Numbered from the stretch's first letter, positions 42,797 through 52,056 are shown. The stretch: DNA of 64,000 nucleotides from Flavobacterium sp. (GCF_024710485.1 NZ_JANJUQ010000030.1:93649-157648); one strand, 5' to 3'. A program made the numbers and translations. Notes: generated by a model from the sequence alone, not told the origin.

Positions 42797-43318
42797 TCCT
42801 AAAATTTCACTGACTTCACTTTTCAAAAAGGCGAGTGCTACATTGGTAGCGACTTCGTCTTGCAATAAGTTACTCAGAATTTTTTCTCTTAATTCATCGG
42901 CACTTTTAACCGATTCGTCAGCAGTAGCTTTTCGAATGTTTTGAATGATGGTGTTTTTCGCGGTGATAATCATCGTCCAACATTCATCGGAGATATACAC
43001 TTGCTGTGTTAAATTGTGCTCAAATTCCTGGTCGATATGGCGAATGATGAGGTTTTGGTATTCTTCTTTATTGGTTCCTAACGGAGCCACACGAATCAAC
43101 AACTTAGCCGGATTAATGCGCTCTAAAAACAAAGCCATGCGTTCATAAGCCTGCAGTCGCAATGGCAAGGATTGTTTTTGATTTTCTTTTTGCAACAACC
43201 AACGACGCGTGTGCTTTTGGTCTTTAAAATAACTGTCAAACAAATAATACGCCACACCACCCGTTACCAAAGATGGCACCGTGTACATCATTAACTCGAG
43301 TATTTTATCTGCATTCAT
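42794..43318 (-). CDS. Conserved protein with N-terminal membrane span (DUF7935-like)
   Basis: 174 residues from the ATG at 43318 (MNADKILELM). An in-frame start 16 codons further up lies on top of the -7 element. One span, MMYTVPSLVTGGVAYYLF, then a helical cytoplasmic region (QKQSLPLRLQAYERMALFLERI, IRHIDQEFEHNLTQQVYISDECW). From memory this is a conserved Flavobacteriia family (I recall DUF7935); no function is known. The positions of charge suggest N-out or N-in cannot be decided. Single gene, divergent from uvrD. Confidence 0.7.
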   Translation of the reverse strand: MNADKILELMMYTVPSLVTGGVAYYLFDSYFKDQKHTRRWLLQKENQKQSLPLRLQAYERMALFLERINPAKLLIRVAPLGTNKEEYQNLIIRHIDQEFEHNLTQQVYISDECWTMIITAKNTIIQNIRKATADESVKSADELREKILSNLLQDEVATNVALAFLKSEVSEILG

Positions 43319-43343
43319 AGAATTAATTGCTAAAAATTGTTGA

Positions 43344-43351
43344 CAAATATA
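43344..43351 (-). promoter_or_regulatory. -7 element of the DUF7935-like gene
   Basis: TATATTTG on the minus strand, 25 bp before the ATG at 43318. Confidence 0.45.
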
Positions 43352-43374
43352 ATAGAAATACGCCATAATCTATA

Positions 43375-43405
43375 TTGCAATTCAGCTTAAGTAAGCTTAA
43401 ATTTG
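43375..43405 (+). promoter_or_regulatory. Promoter of the uvrD-type helicase
   Basis: TTG (43375-43377), 20-bp spacer, TAAATTTG (43398-43405). It places a dispersed repeat inside the leader. Confidence 0.6.
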
Positions 43406-43422
43406 TCCATTTCGATTATTAG

Positions 43423-43456
43423 CCTTAGTGCCTCAGAACCTTAGCAACTTTGTACC
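43423..43456. repeat. Dispersed CCTTAG/CCTCAG repeat in the uvrD leader
   Basis: CCTTAGTGCCTCAGAACC continues TTAGCAACTTTGTACC, matching one arm of 15462-15540. It sits between promoter and ATG. Confidence 0.7.
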
Positions 43457-43460
43457 TGAA

Positions 43461-45791
43461 ATGCAACAATATATTTCCCAACTTAACGAAGCCCAACAAG
43501 CACCTGTTTTTCAAAAAGACGGTCCGATGATTATTATTGCCGGCGCCGGTTCGGGGAAAACACGGGTACTTACCGTGCGCATTTCTTATTTGATGAGTCA
43601 AGGCGTTGATGCGTTTAACATTTTGGCTTTAACCTTTACCAACAAAGCGGCACGCGAAATGAAAAAACGTATTGCCGATATCGTTGGGAATAACGAAGCC
43701 AAGAACCTTTGGATGGGAACCTTCCACTCGGTATTCGCCAAAATTTTGCGTATCGAAGCAGAGAAACTCGGCTATCCGTCGAATTTTACCATCTATGATA
43801 CGCAAGACAGTGTGCGCTTGATTTCGGCGATTATCAAAGAAATGCAGTTGGACAAGGATATCTACAAACCCAAACAGGTTTACAGCCGAATATCATCGTA
43901 CAAAAACTCGTTGATTACTGTAAAAGCCTATTTCAACAATCCCGAACTGATGGAAGCCGATGCGATGAGCAAAAAACCACGGATGGGCGAAATTTACCAA
44001 GCCTATGTAGAGCGTTGTTTCAAAAGCGGCGCCATGGATTTCGACGATTTGTTGCTGAAAACCAACGAATTGCTCAATCGTTTTCCGGATGTGTTGGCCA
44101 AGTATCAAGACCGTTTTCGCTATATTTTGGTCGATGAGTACCAAGATACCAACCACTCGCAATACCTTATTGTTAGGGCTTTGTCCGATCGTTTTCAAAA
44201 TATTTGTGTGGTTGGCGATGACGCGCAGAGTATTTATGCGTTTCGTGGTGCCAATATCAACAACATTCTCAATTTCCAGAAAGATTACGATAATGTAAAA
44301 ACCTATCGATTGGAGCAAAACTACCGTTCGACCAAAAACATAGTGGAAGCTGCCAATTCAATCATCGATAAAAACAAAACCAAACTCGACAAAGTGGTTT
44401 GGACCGCGAATGATTTTGGTCCGAAAATTAAAGTTCACCGAAGTATTACCGATGGAGAAGAAGGGCGATTTGTAGCCGGTGAAATTTTCGAGCAAAAGAT
44501 GCGCAACCAACTCATGAACGGTCAGTTTGCTATTTTGTACCGAACCAACGCCCAATCTCGAGCCATTGAAGATGCTTTGCGCAAGCGTGACATTCCGTAT
44601 CGCATTTACGGAGGTTTGTCGTTCTACCAACGCAAAGAAATCAAAGACGTGTTGAGTTACCTTCGCTTGGTTATCAATCCGAAAGACGAAGAAGCTTTGG
44701 TGCGTGTTATCAATTATCCGGCGCGCGGTATTGGAGATACCACGGTTGAAAAATTAACTGTTGCGGCCAATCACTACAAGCGTTCCATTTTTGAAGTAAT
44801 GGAGCACATTGATAAAATCGATTTAAAACTCAACGCCGGAACCAAGCAAAAGTTGCAGGATTTTGTTACGATGATTAAGAGTTTTCAAGTCATTAACGAG
44901 CAACAAGATGCTTTTGTGTTGACCGAGCACGTAGCCAAAAAAACCGGTTTGATTCAGGAACTCAAAAAAGACGCTACACCCGAAGGTATCGCTCGCATCG
45001 AAAACATCGAAACCTTAATGGGCGGTATCAAAGATTTTATCGAAGGACAGAAGGAAGTCGACGGCGCCCGCGGTGCCTTATCCGAATTCTTAGAAGATGT
45101 AGCCTTGGCCACCGATTTAGACAACGACACCGGCGATGATGACCGAGTAGCTTTGATGACCATTCACTTAGCTAAAGGACTCGAATTCCCGTATGTATTT
45201 GTGGTTGGTATGGAAGAAGACTTGTTCCCGAGTGCGATGAGTTTGAATACCCGTAGCGAACTCGAAGAAGAACGCCGCTTGTTTTACGTAGCTTTGACGC
45301 GTGCCGAACATCAAGCATATCTGACTTACGCGCAATCGCGTTACCGTTGGGGCAAACTCACCGATGCGGAACCATCGCGTTTTATTGAAGAAATAGACGA
45401 CCAATATCTGGAATACATCAACCCAATGGATCGCGGCGGTTACACTTATAAGCCAACTATAGATTTGGACATTTTTGGTGATATCGACAAATCGAAGTTG
45501 CGATTGTCCAAACCGGTAGCCGGCATTCCGCCAAAAAACTACAGGGAAGAACCGGCATCTTCGGCAAATATTCGTAAATTGAAACCGGTTTCGGGCACAG
45601 CACCGGCAGCAGGCAACTTATTCGACAACAAATTAGTCGTTGGTAATATTGTGATGCACGAACGCTTCGGAAAAGGAGAAATCATCAATATAGAAGGCGT
45701 TGGCGCCGACAGAAAAGCAGAAATCAAGTTTGAAGTTGGCGGCATCAAAAAATTGTTGTTGCGCTTTGCCAAACTTGATGTTATAGGATAA
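43461..45791 (+). CDS. UvrD/PcrA-type superfamily 1 DNA helicase
   Basis: 776 residues from the ATG at 43461 (MQQYISQLNEAQQAPV); longer readings start within the repeat. Walker A GAGSGKT near residue 31, TFTNKAAREM, LVDEYQDTN (Walker B) near 217, GDDAQSIYAFRGA, LEQNYRS, and late motifs VALMTIHLAKGLEFPYVF and LFYVALTRAEHQAYLT. A C-terminal Tudor-like/RNA polymerase-contact tail (VMHERFGKGEIINIEG) is like that of PcrA. It unwinds DNA 3' to 5' in excision repair and transcription-coupled repair. uvrD and pcrA cannot be told apart safely. Confidence 0.94.
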   Translation: MQQYISQLNEAQQAPVFQKDGPMIIIAGAGSGKTRVLTVRISYLMSQGVDAFNILALTFTNKAAREMKKRIADIVGNNEAKNLWMGTFHSVFAKILRIEAEKLGYPSNFTIYDTQDSVRLISAIIKEMQLDKDIYKPKQVYSRISSYKNSLITVKAYFNNPELMEADAMSKKPRMGEIYQAYVERCFKSGAMDFDDLLLKTNELLNRFPDVLAKYQDRFRYILVDEYQDTNHSQYLIVRALSDRFQNICVVGDDAQSIYAFRGANINNILNFQKDYDNVKTYRLEQNYRSTKNIVEAANSIIDKNKTKLDKVVWTANDFGPKIKVHRSITDGEEGRFVAGEIFEQKMRNQLMNGQFAILYRTNAQSRAIEDALRKRDIPYRIYGGLSFYQRKEIKDVLSYLRLVINPKDEEALVRVINYPARGIGDTTVEKLTVAANHYKRSIFEVMEHIDKIDLKLNAGTKQKLQDFVTMIKSFQVINEQQDAFVLTEHVAKKTGLIQELKKDATPEGIARIENIETLMGGIKDFIEGQKEVDGARGALSEFLEDVALATDLDNDTGDDDRVALMTIHLAKGLEFPYVFVVGMEEDLFPSAMSLNTRSELEEERRLFYVALTRAEHQAYLTYAQSRYRWGKLTDAEPSRFIEEIDDQYLEYINPMDRGGYTYKPTIDLDIFGDIDKSKLRLSKPVAGIPPKNYREEPASSANIRKLKPVSGTAPAAGNLFDNKLVVGNIVMHERFGKGEIINIEGVGADRKAEIKFEVGGIKKLLLRFAKLDVIG

Positions 45792-45853
45792 ATTTTTTAA
45801 ATACAATATTTTCTAATTGGTCTAATAATCTAAGAAGTCTAACAATCAAAAAT

Positions 45854-46474
45854 ATGGCCGAATTTATCAAAATATACGAAGACAAGCCCAGCGAAGCTGC
45901 TATTAAAAAAGTAGTGGAAGTACTGCGCGACGGTGGTTTGGTAATTTATCCAACCGATACGGTTTACGGTTTGGGTTGCGACATTACCAATTCGAGAGCC
46001 TTGGAACGCATCGCTAAAATCAAAGGGATTAAACTGGAAAAAGCCAACTTTTCGTTTGTCTGTTACGATTTGAGTAATTTGTCGGATTATGTTCGTCAGA
46101 TTGATACGACTACATTTAAGATTTTGAAGCGAACACTTCCCGGACCGTATACTTTTATTCTTCCCGGAAATAACGATTTACCGAAAGAATTCCGTAAAAA
46201 GAAAACCGTTGGGATTCGTGTGCCCGATAACAATATCGCTCGCGAGATAGTAAAAATGCTGGGTAATCCTATAGTGTCGACTTCCATACACGACGAAGAT
46301 GAGGTTTTGGAATATTCTACTGATCCGGAGTTAATCTTTGAAAAATGGCAAAACAAAGTCGATTTGGTGATTGACGGCGGTTACGGCGATAATATAGGTT
46401 CTACTATAATCGATTTGTCAGGATATGAACCGATAGTGGTACGTGAAGGCAAAGGAGATCCTGATATTTTTTAA
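45854..46474 (+). CDS. Sua5/YciO/YrdC-family protein (threonylcarbamoyl-AMP synthase-like)
   Basis: 206 residues, one YrdC domain: DGGLVIYPTDTVYGLGCD, IAKIKG, LKRTLPGPYTFILPG and KKTVGIRVPDN, with IIDLSGYEPIVVREGKG near the end. In TsaC, YrdC makes threonylcarbamoyl-AMP for t6A on ANN-decoding tRNAs. The sequence has YciO-like features and lacks the Sua5 domain; YciO is weaker as a TsaC. I keep the general call. Upstream is a short run of TCTAA-N-AATCTAA-N repeats (45820-45846). Confidence 0.82.
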   Translation: MAEFIKIYEDKPSEAAIKKVVEVLRDGGLVIYPTDTVYGLGCDITNSRALERIAKIKGIKLEKANFSFVCYDLSNLSDYVRQIDTTTFKILKRTLPGPYTFILPGNNDLPKEFRKKKTVGIRVPDNNIAREIVKMLGNPIVSTSIHDEDEVLEYSTDPELIFEKWQNKVDLVIDGGYGDNIGSTIIDLSGYEPIVVREGKGDPDIF

Positions 46475-46510
46475 AGCGATTAAAATTTCTAAAGCATATA
46501 GTATTCAACT

Positions 46511-46542
46511 AAAAACGCCCCAAAATTCAGGGCGTTTTTTTA
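46511..46542. terminator. Bidirectional terminator
   Basis: AAAAACGCCC / GGGCGTTTTT stem, 9-nt loop and T run, between converging genes. Confidence 0.9.
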
Positions 46543-46562
46543 TTACTCAAGATTAAATCAGC

Positions 46563-47402
46563 TTATTGTTTTTTCTGATTTTTCATTTCTTTTTCAATCA
46601 TATCGTAGAACTCGTCAATCTTAGGTAAAACCACGATGCGTGTTCTTCTGTTTTTGGAACGGTTATCAGCGGAACTGTTGTCCACTAACGGAATGTACTC
46701 TCCGCGTCCGGCAGCAATCAACTGAGAAGGTTTTACCCCTAATTCTTTAGTCAATACTCTGATGATAGCAGTAGAACGTTTAACGCTCAAATCCCAGTTG
46801 TCAAGAAGTACTGCATTGCCTGTGAAAGGTACGTTATCAGTATGACCTTCTACCATACATTCAAAGGTTGGTTTGTCGTTGATTACTTTCGCCACTTTAG
46901 CTAAAACTTCTTTGGCTCTGTCGCTTACCACGTAGCTTCCGCTTTTGAACAACAATTTATCGGCGATAGAAATAAACACCACACCTTTTTCAACATTTAC
47001 TTCAATGTCCGGGTCAGAAATACCTACCGAACTTTTTAAACTGGTTACTAAGGCTAAAGTTACGCTGTCTTTGCGGGTTAAAGCATCTTGTAAACGGGTA
47101 ATTTTTAAATCCTTTTCTTTTAAACTTTCCAACGATTTTTCCAAGTTTTGAGCACCTTTGGATGTTAGTAAAGTCAATTCTTTCTGATTGTTAATTAAAT
47201 CGGAATTGTTTTGTTTCAGATACTCATTTTGTTTAGATAACGCCTCTTTTTCGGAAAGACATAAATTTAATTTAACAGTAGTTGAATTCAATAAGTCCTG
47301 ACATTCTTTGTTTTGTGCTTCTAGAGCGGCAATTTTTTTCTTAGTTCCGCAGGAAGTCAATGTCAATGTAGCCAATGAAAGGGCAAAAATCACTTTTCTC
47401 AT
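46563..47402 (-). CDS. OmpA-family lipoprotein with coiled coil
   Basis: 279 residues. Lipobox LTLTSC (Cys18), then a long coiled coil (about 22-115, KKIAALEAQNKECQDLL, LEKSLESLKEKDLKITRLQ) and an OmpA C-terminal domain with EGHTDNVPFTG near 194, DLSVKRSTAIIRVL, AAGRGEYIP and NRSKNRRTRIVV, the peptidoglycan-binding residues (Asp and Arg) being present. It would be anchored in the outer membrane by its lipid and would bind the cell wall, acting as a spacer (family inference). Single gene. Confidence 0.88.
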   Translation of the reverse strand: MRKVIFALSLATLTLTSCGTKKKIAALEAQNKECQDLLNSTTVKLNLCLSEKEALSKQNEYLKQNNSDLINNQKELTLLTSKGAQNLEKSLESLKEKDLKITRLQDALTRKDSVTLALVTSLKSSVGISDPDIEVNVEKGVVFISIADKLLFKSGSYVVSDRAKEVLAKVAKVINDKPTFECMVEGHTDNVPFTGNAVLLDNWDLSVKRSTAIIRVLTKELGVKPSQLIAAGRGEYIPLVDNSSADNRSKNRRTRIVVLPKIDEFYDMIEKEMKNQKKQ

Positions 47403-47482
47403 AAGTCTGGGATTAAAATTTTAACAAAATTACGACATTTTAAGTTTAATCAATTCGAAAGAATGATAAACTCTTGTTAAAA

Positions 47483-48472
47483 TCAGGACTCAAAAACCTT
47501 GCCGTTCTTGACAAAATATTGATAAACGATGCTTTTGCAATGGTAGTAATTGTCGGCTTTGTTACCGGTTCGTTTTTTTAAAGTTTTGTTTATCAAGCTG
47601 TAAAAAGCAAAATGTGCTTTGATAATAGCCCAGCAATGTTTGAATTTTCCTTTTAAGATAAATTGAATTCCTGCTAAACCGTCTAAGCACAATCGAATAA
47701 ATAAAAGGAAAAACAGTTTTCTCTCAGGTAAATTTTTAGTCAGCATCAATAGAGAATTTCTGAAATTGAGGAACGTTTTCCTCGGATGCCCTTCGTTTAA
47801 AGTTGCGCCGCCCACGTGATACACTACCGATTTAGAAGTATATCTTGCCGTATAGCCCAAGTTGAAAGCGCGCCAACATAAATCAATCTCTTCCTGATGG
47901 GCAAAGAAATCGTCGTCGAAACCATTCAGCTTTCTGTAAATATCTTTTCGGATGAACAAACAAGCGCCACTGGCCCAGAAAATGTCAACATCATCATTGT
48001 ATTGGCCTTGATCTTTTTCAATGGTATCAAAGATTCGTCCGCGGCAAAACGGATAGCCAAATTGATCGATGTAACCACCGGCCGCACCGGCATATTCAAA
48101 GTAGGCTTTATTTTTGAAATCCAGAATTTTGGGTTGGATTATTCCGATGTTCGGCTCGTTGTCAAAAACGGATAGAATAGGTGATAACCAATTGGGAGTT
48201 ACTTCGATATCTGAATTTACCAGTGCATAATAGTCTTCTTCTACCTGTTGCAAAGCCATATTATAGCCTTTGGCAAATCCGTAATTGCTGTCGTTTTTGA
48301 TAATTGTTATTTGAGGAAATTTCGACTGGATGATTTTCAGGGAATTGTCTGTGGAAGCATTGTCGGCGACATAAATTTTAGCTTCTTCAGAGTACGCAAC
48401 GACCGAGGGCAGAAACTGTTCCAACAATTTTGCACCGTTCCAGTTCAATATGACAACAGCTATTTTTTTCAA
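47483..48472 (-). CDS. Family 2 glycosyltransferase
   Basis: 329 residues. GT2 N-terminus IAVVILNWNGAKLLEQFLPS, then YVADNASTDNS (nucleotide site), ALVNSDIEVTPNWL with the metal-binding D-x-D-like and GFDDDFFAHQEEIDLCWRAF as the acceptor-site acidic motif. It resembles WbbL-type rhamnosyltransferases. The donor sugar is unknown. Start is TTG: the only in-frame option, since a stop lies two codons upstream. It follows the HsdR-N-like gene by 3 bp, so these are probably translationally coupled. Confidence 0.87.
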   Translation of the reverse strand: MKKIAVVILNWNGAKLLEQFLPSVVAYSEEAKIYVADNASTDNSLKIIQSKFPQITIIKNDSNYGFAKGYNMALQQVEEDYYALVNSDIEVTPNWLSPILSVFDNEPNIGIIQPKILDFKNKAYFEYAGAAGGYIDQFGYPFCRGRIFDTIEKDQGQYNDDVDIFWASGACLFIRKDIYRKLNGFDDDFFAHQEEIDLCWRAFNLGYTARYTSKSVVYHVGGATLNEGHPRKTFLNFRNSLLMLTKNLPERKLFFLLFIRLCLDGLAGIQFILKGKFKHCWAIIKAHFAFYSLINKTLKKRTGNKADNYYHCKSIVYQYFVKNGKVFES

Positions 48473-48475
48473 GAC

Positions 48476-48925
48476 TTATAATTTAGGATAATCGGGTAAT
48501 TCTTTGAGAAACACATACTGTTCCTGTTCGAAGTCCATTTGGCAAAAGTAGTGATTTAGACCGTTGGTTACCATCAAATAATCGGCTTTCAACTTTAAAT
48601 TGTAACGGGCTATTTGATCAAAAGTTTGTTGGTTGATAGTCACTTCGGGAGCTTTGCATTCAATTAACAGGAACAATTCGCCATTGGGTTTAAAAACAAC
48701 TATGTCATAACGCTTTTTTGTACCGTTGATTTCTATCGTTTTTTCGGCGTTGAGGTAGGCTTTTGGATATTTTTTATCCAGTAATAAAAACTGAATAGTG
48801 TGTTGACGAACCCATTCTTCTGGAGTCAGAATAATAAACTTTTTCCTGATTTCGTCAAAAACAGACACTTTATTTTCACTATTTTTGAAGCGAAACGAAT
48901 AGTTTGGGAAATTCAGTTTTTGCAT
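48476..48925 (-). CDS. Stand-alone HsdR N-terminal-like (PD-(D/E)xK nuclease fold) protein
   Basis: 149 residues. The whole protein corresponds to the HSDR_N_2-type domain: EWVRQHTIQFLLLDKKYPKAYLNAEK then KKRYDIVVFKPNGELFLLIECKAP, whose Asp and E-x-K form the nuclease core, and YNLKLKADYLMVTNGLNHY. In type I restriction HsdR this is the nuclease, but here no helicase, HsdM or HsdS follows. It could be a housekeeping nuclease or an inactive binding module. It overlaps the upstream reach of holA (divergent) and is followed by the GT2 gene. Confidence 0.82.
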   Translation of the reverse strand: MQKLNFPNYSFRFKNSENKVSVFDEIRKKFIILTPEEWVRQHTIQFLLLDKKYPKAYLNAEKTIEINGTKKRYDIVVFKPNGELFLLIECKAPEVTINQQTFDQIARYNLKLKADYLMVTNGLNHYFCQMDFEQEQYVFLKELPDYPKL

Positions 48926-48978
48926 TTCACAAAGCTACAGTCAATTCAATAAAATACCAACAACCAAATCAACTTATT

Positions 48979-49983
48979 TTGGACGAAGTAGTAAAGATTA
49001 TCAACGATATCAAAGCCGGAAACATCAAGCCCATTTATTTTTTAATGGGAGAAGAGCCGTATTATATTGATCGCATCACGGAATATTTAGAAAACAATTT
49101 GTTGTGTGACGACGAAAAAGGATTCAATCAAACTGTGCTCTACGGTCGCGACACTACTATTGATGATATTGTAGCCAATGCCAAGCGTTATCCCATGATG
49201 GCGGAACGGCAAGTTGTCGTCGTTAAAGAAGCACAAGATTTGGCTAAGAACATTGACAAGTTGGAAGCTTACGCACAGAATCCGCAGCCCACAACGGTTT
49301 TGGTTTTTGCCTACAAGTATAAAACTTTGGATAAAAGAAAAAAAGTAACCAAAACGTTAGAAAAACACGGATTGGTTTACGAGAGTAAAAAGATGTATGA
49401 AAACCAAGTCGGCCAATGGATCAACAGGGTTTTGCAAGGTAGAGGATATTCGATTGAACCCAAAGCCAATGCTTTATTGGTGGCTTTTTTAGGAAATGAT
49501 TTGAGTAGGATTGCCAACGAACTTAACAAACTTGAAATAATTCTTCCCAAAGGCAGTACCATTACGCCGAATCACATTGAAGAGAATATCGGATTCAGCA
49601 AAGACTTTAATGTGTTCGAATTCCGAAAAGCCATAGGTGAAGGCAATAAAGCCAAAGCGCATCAAATTGCTACCTATTTTGCCCAAAATCAAAAAGAAAA
49701 CCCGATGGTAGTAGTTAACGCACAGGTGTTTTCTTTTTTCTCTGCCTTGTTGCAATACCACGGTTTAAAAGACAAATCACCCGGCAATGTGGCCAAAGTA
49801 CTTAAGGTAAATCCGTATTTTGTTAATGATTACATAGAAGCATCCAAAAGATATCCAATGCGAAAAGTTAGTGGAATCGTGGCGGCTCTTCGTGATATCG
49901 ACGTGAAAAGTAAAGGTGTCGGAGCAGCTAACTTAAACGATGCCGAATTGTATAAAGAAATGTTGCTCAGTATTTTTAAGTAA
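48979..49983 (+). CDS. holA: DNA polymerase III subunit delta
   Basis: 334 residues from a TTG at 48979 (followed by DEVVKIINDIKAG). An upstream in-frame start would overlap the divergent HsdR-N-like gene and add 25 residues absent from the family. The N-terminal AAA-like fold shows IKPIYFLMGEEPYYIDRITEYLE and the sensor and C-terminal helices (FLGNDLSRIANELNKLEI, NIGFSKDFNVFEFRKAIGEGN) are present. Delta opens the sliding clamp in the clamp loader. Single gene with a TTATTTTG-like element just before the start. Confidence 0.9.
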   Translation: MDEVVKIINDIKAGNIKPIYFLMGEEPYYIDRITEYLENNLLCDDEKGFNQTVLYGRDTTIDDIVANAKRYPMMAERQVVVVKEAQDLAKNIDKLEAYAQNPQPTTVLVFAYKYKTLDKRKKVTKTLEKHGLVYESKKMYENQVGQWINRVLQGRGYSIEPKANALLVAFLGNDLSRIANELNKLEIILPKGSTITPNHIEENIGFSKDFNVFEFRKAIGEGNKAKAHQIATYFAQNQKENPMVVVNAQVFSFFSALLQYHGLKDKSPGNVAKVLKVNPYFVNDYIEASKRYPMRKVSGIVAALRDIDVKSKGVGAANLNDAELYKEMLLSIFK

Positions 49984-50049
49984 CACTTTATAAAGTTATT
50001 TGTAAAGAAAAAAAATAGTTTGTCAGTCTAAATTTCATCGAGGCAAAGC

Positions 50050-50064
50050 TGTCAATTCATGACA
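50050..50064. promoter_or_regulatory. TGTCA-N5-TGACA inverted repeat
   Basis: A perfect 5-bp-arm inverted repeat in the 137-bp gap before the small membrane gene and ettA; possible operator, equally possibly chance. Confidence 0.25.
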
Positions 50065-50120
50065 CATATTTTATAATTTTTAACGATATTTGTCATCCGA
50101 AAAATTAAAACCACAAAATT

Positions 50121-50303
50121 ATGGCAATGAATAAAAATACAGTCTTAGGCTGGGCAACTTTTATAATGATTATCATGGGACTCATTTTAATCGGACTCGG
50201 AGTTTACCGTTATGCAGACGTAGCCGGTTGGGGATTTGGTGCTGTCGGTGTTGGTTTTTTAGCCAATGCATGGGTATTCAGTTCGCTTAAAGGTCGCGTA
50301 TAA
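50121..50303 (+). CDS. Small membrane protein (CAL67264 family-like)
   Basis: 60 residues with two hydrophobic spans: ATFIMIIMGLILIGLGVYRY and GFGAVGVGFLANAWVFSSL, joined by a short ADVAGW loop. From memory it corresponds to a named flavobacterial family (CAL67264), found next to ettA, as here. Function unknown. It is 46 bp upstream of ettA on the same strand, so likely in one transcript. Confidence 0.72.
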   Translation: MAMNKNTVLGWATFIMIIMGLILIGLGVYRYADVAGWGFGAVGVGFLANAWVFSSLKGRV

Positions 50304-50349
50304 ATTCTAAAAAATTAAATTAAAAAATAATACTCTAACAACCTCTATT

Positions 50350-52044
50350 ATGTCAGATGATAAAAAAGTGATTTTCTCCATGCAACGTGTGAGCAAATCC
50401 TACCAAGGAAGTGATAAACAAGTTTTAAAAAATATCTATTTGAGTTTCTTTTACGGAGCTAAAATCGGAATCTTGGGTTTAAATGGTTCCGGTAAATCTT
50501 CGTTGTTGCGCATTATCGCAGGAGTAGACAAAAATTACCAAGGAGATGTGGTATTTCAACCCGGCTATACCGTTGGGTATTTGGAACAAGAACCACAGTT
50601 AGACGAAAGCAAAACAGTGATTGAAGTCGTTCGCGAAGGCGTAGCCGAAACTATGGCTATTCTTGACGAGTTTAACAAAATCAACGACATGTTCGGTCTT
50701 CCGGAAGTGTATGAAGATGCCGACAAGATGCAGAAACTCATGGACAGACAAGCCGAATTGCAAGATAGAATTGACGCAGCCGGCGCTTGGGAAATCGATA
50801 ATAAATTAGAAGTAGCTATGGACGCGCTTCGAACTCCGGAAGGCGATATGCCTATCAGCGTTTTGTCGGGTGGAGAAAAACGAAGAGTAGCTTTATGTCG
50901 TTTATTATTACAACAACCTGATGTATTGTTGTTAGACGAGCCAACCAACCACTTAGATGCGGAAAGCGTTCTTTGGTTGGAGCAGCATTTGGCACAATAC
51001 TCCGGAACGGTAATCGCTGTAACGCACGACCGTTATTTCTTAGACAATGTTGCCGGATGGATTTTAGAATTGGATAGAGGAGAAGGTATTCCGTGGAAAG
51101 GCAATTATTCGTCTTGGTTAGACCAAAAATCAAAACGTTTAGAACAGGAAGAAAAAGTAGCTTCCAAACGAAGAAAAACATTAGAACGTGAGTTAGAATG
51201 GGTTCGCCAAGGAGCTAAAGGAAGACAAACCAAACAAAAAGCACGTTTGCAGAATTACGACAAGCTCTTAAATGAAGACCAAAAAGTTCTCGACGAAAAA
51301 TTAGAAATCTACATCCCGAACGGACCAAGATTGGGAACCAATGTAATTGAAGCCAAAGGCGTTGCCAAAGCGTTTGGTGATAAATTGTTATACGACAATT
51401 TGAATTTTACCTTGCCACAAGCGGGAATTGTTGGAATTATCGGGCCAAACGGTGCCGGAAAATCAACTATATTCCGAATGATTATGGGTGAAGAAAAACC
51501 GGATGCCGGGGAATTTGCAATTGGTGATACAGTTAAAATTGCTTATGTCGACCAAACACATTCCAACATCGATCCGAACAAAACCATTTGGGAAAACTTC
51601 TGCGATGGTCAAGAATTGATTATGATGGGAGGAAGACAGGTGAATTCCAGAGCTTACTTATCGCGTTTCAACTTCGGAGGTAGTGACCAAAACAAAAAAG
51701 TGTCGGCGCTTTCCGGTGGAGAACGCAACCGTTTGCATTTGGCTATGACCTTAAAAGAAGAAGGCAACGTATTGCTTTTGGATGAGCCAACCAACGACTT
51801 AGACGTGAATACTTTACGAGCTTTAGAAGAAGGTTTGGAAAATTTTGCCGGATGTGCCGTAGTGATTAGTCACGACCGTTGGTTCTTGGACAGGATTTGT
51901 ACACATATCTTGGCTTTCGAAGGCAATTCAGAAGTGTATTATTTTGAAGGTGGTTTCTCAGAATACGAAGAAAACAAGAAAAAACGTTTAGGTGCTGATG
52001 CCACTCCAAAACGAATCAAATATAGAAAGTTAATCAGAAATTAA
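50350..52044 (+). CDS. ettA: Energy-dependent translational throttle protein (ABC-F)
   Basis: 564 residues, two ABC domains in one chain with no membrane part. Walker A GLNGSGKSS (39-47) and GPNGAGKST near 372; signatures LSGGEKRRV and LSGGERNRL; Walker B LLLDEPTNHLD and LLLDEPTNDLD. An arm-like insert and the tail RLGADATPKRIKYRK match EttA. It binds the ribosomal E site and, in E. coli, gates initiation by ADP/ATP ratio. The linker (KVASKRRKTLEREL) is intact. Confidence 0.95.
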   Translation: MSDDKKVIFSMQRVSKSYQGSDKQVLKNIYLSFFYGAKIGILGLNGSGKSSLLRIIAGVDKNYQGDVVFQPGYTVGYLEQEPQLDESKTVIEVVREGVAETMAILDEFNKINDMFGLPEVYEDADKMQKLMDRQAELQDRIDAAGAWEIDNKLEVAMDALRTPEGDMPISVLSGGEKRRVALCRLLLQQPDVLLLDEPTNHLDAESVLWLEQHLAQYSGTVIAVTHDRYFLDNVAGWILELDRGEGIPWKGNYSSWLDQKSKRLEQEEKVASKRRKTLERELEWVRQGAKGRQTKQKARLQNYDKLLNEDQKVLDEKLEIYIPNGPRLGTNVIEAKGVAKAFGDKLLYDNLNFTLPQAGIVGIIGPNGAGKSTIFRMIMGEEKPDAGEFAIGDTVKIAYVDQTHSNIDPNKTIWENFCDGQELIMMGGRQVNSRAYLSRFNFGGSDQNKKVSALSGGERNRLHLAMTLKEEGNVLLLDEPTNDLDVNTLRALEEGLENFAGCAVVISHDRWFLDRICTHILAFEGNSEVYYFEGGFSEYEENKKKRLGADATPKRIKYRKLIRN

Positions 52045-52056
52045 CAATACAACTTT

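Noticed and set aside
45820..45846. TCTAA-N-AATCTAA repeats before the YrdC-family gene
   Set aside because: Short, A/T-rich and without a second good copy elsewhere in the window; probably low complexity, though it may belong to a dispersed family.
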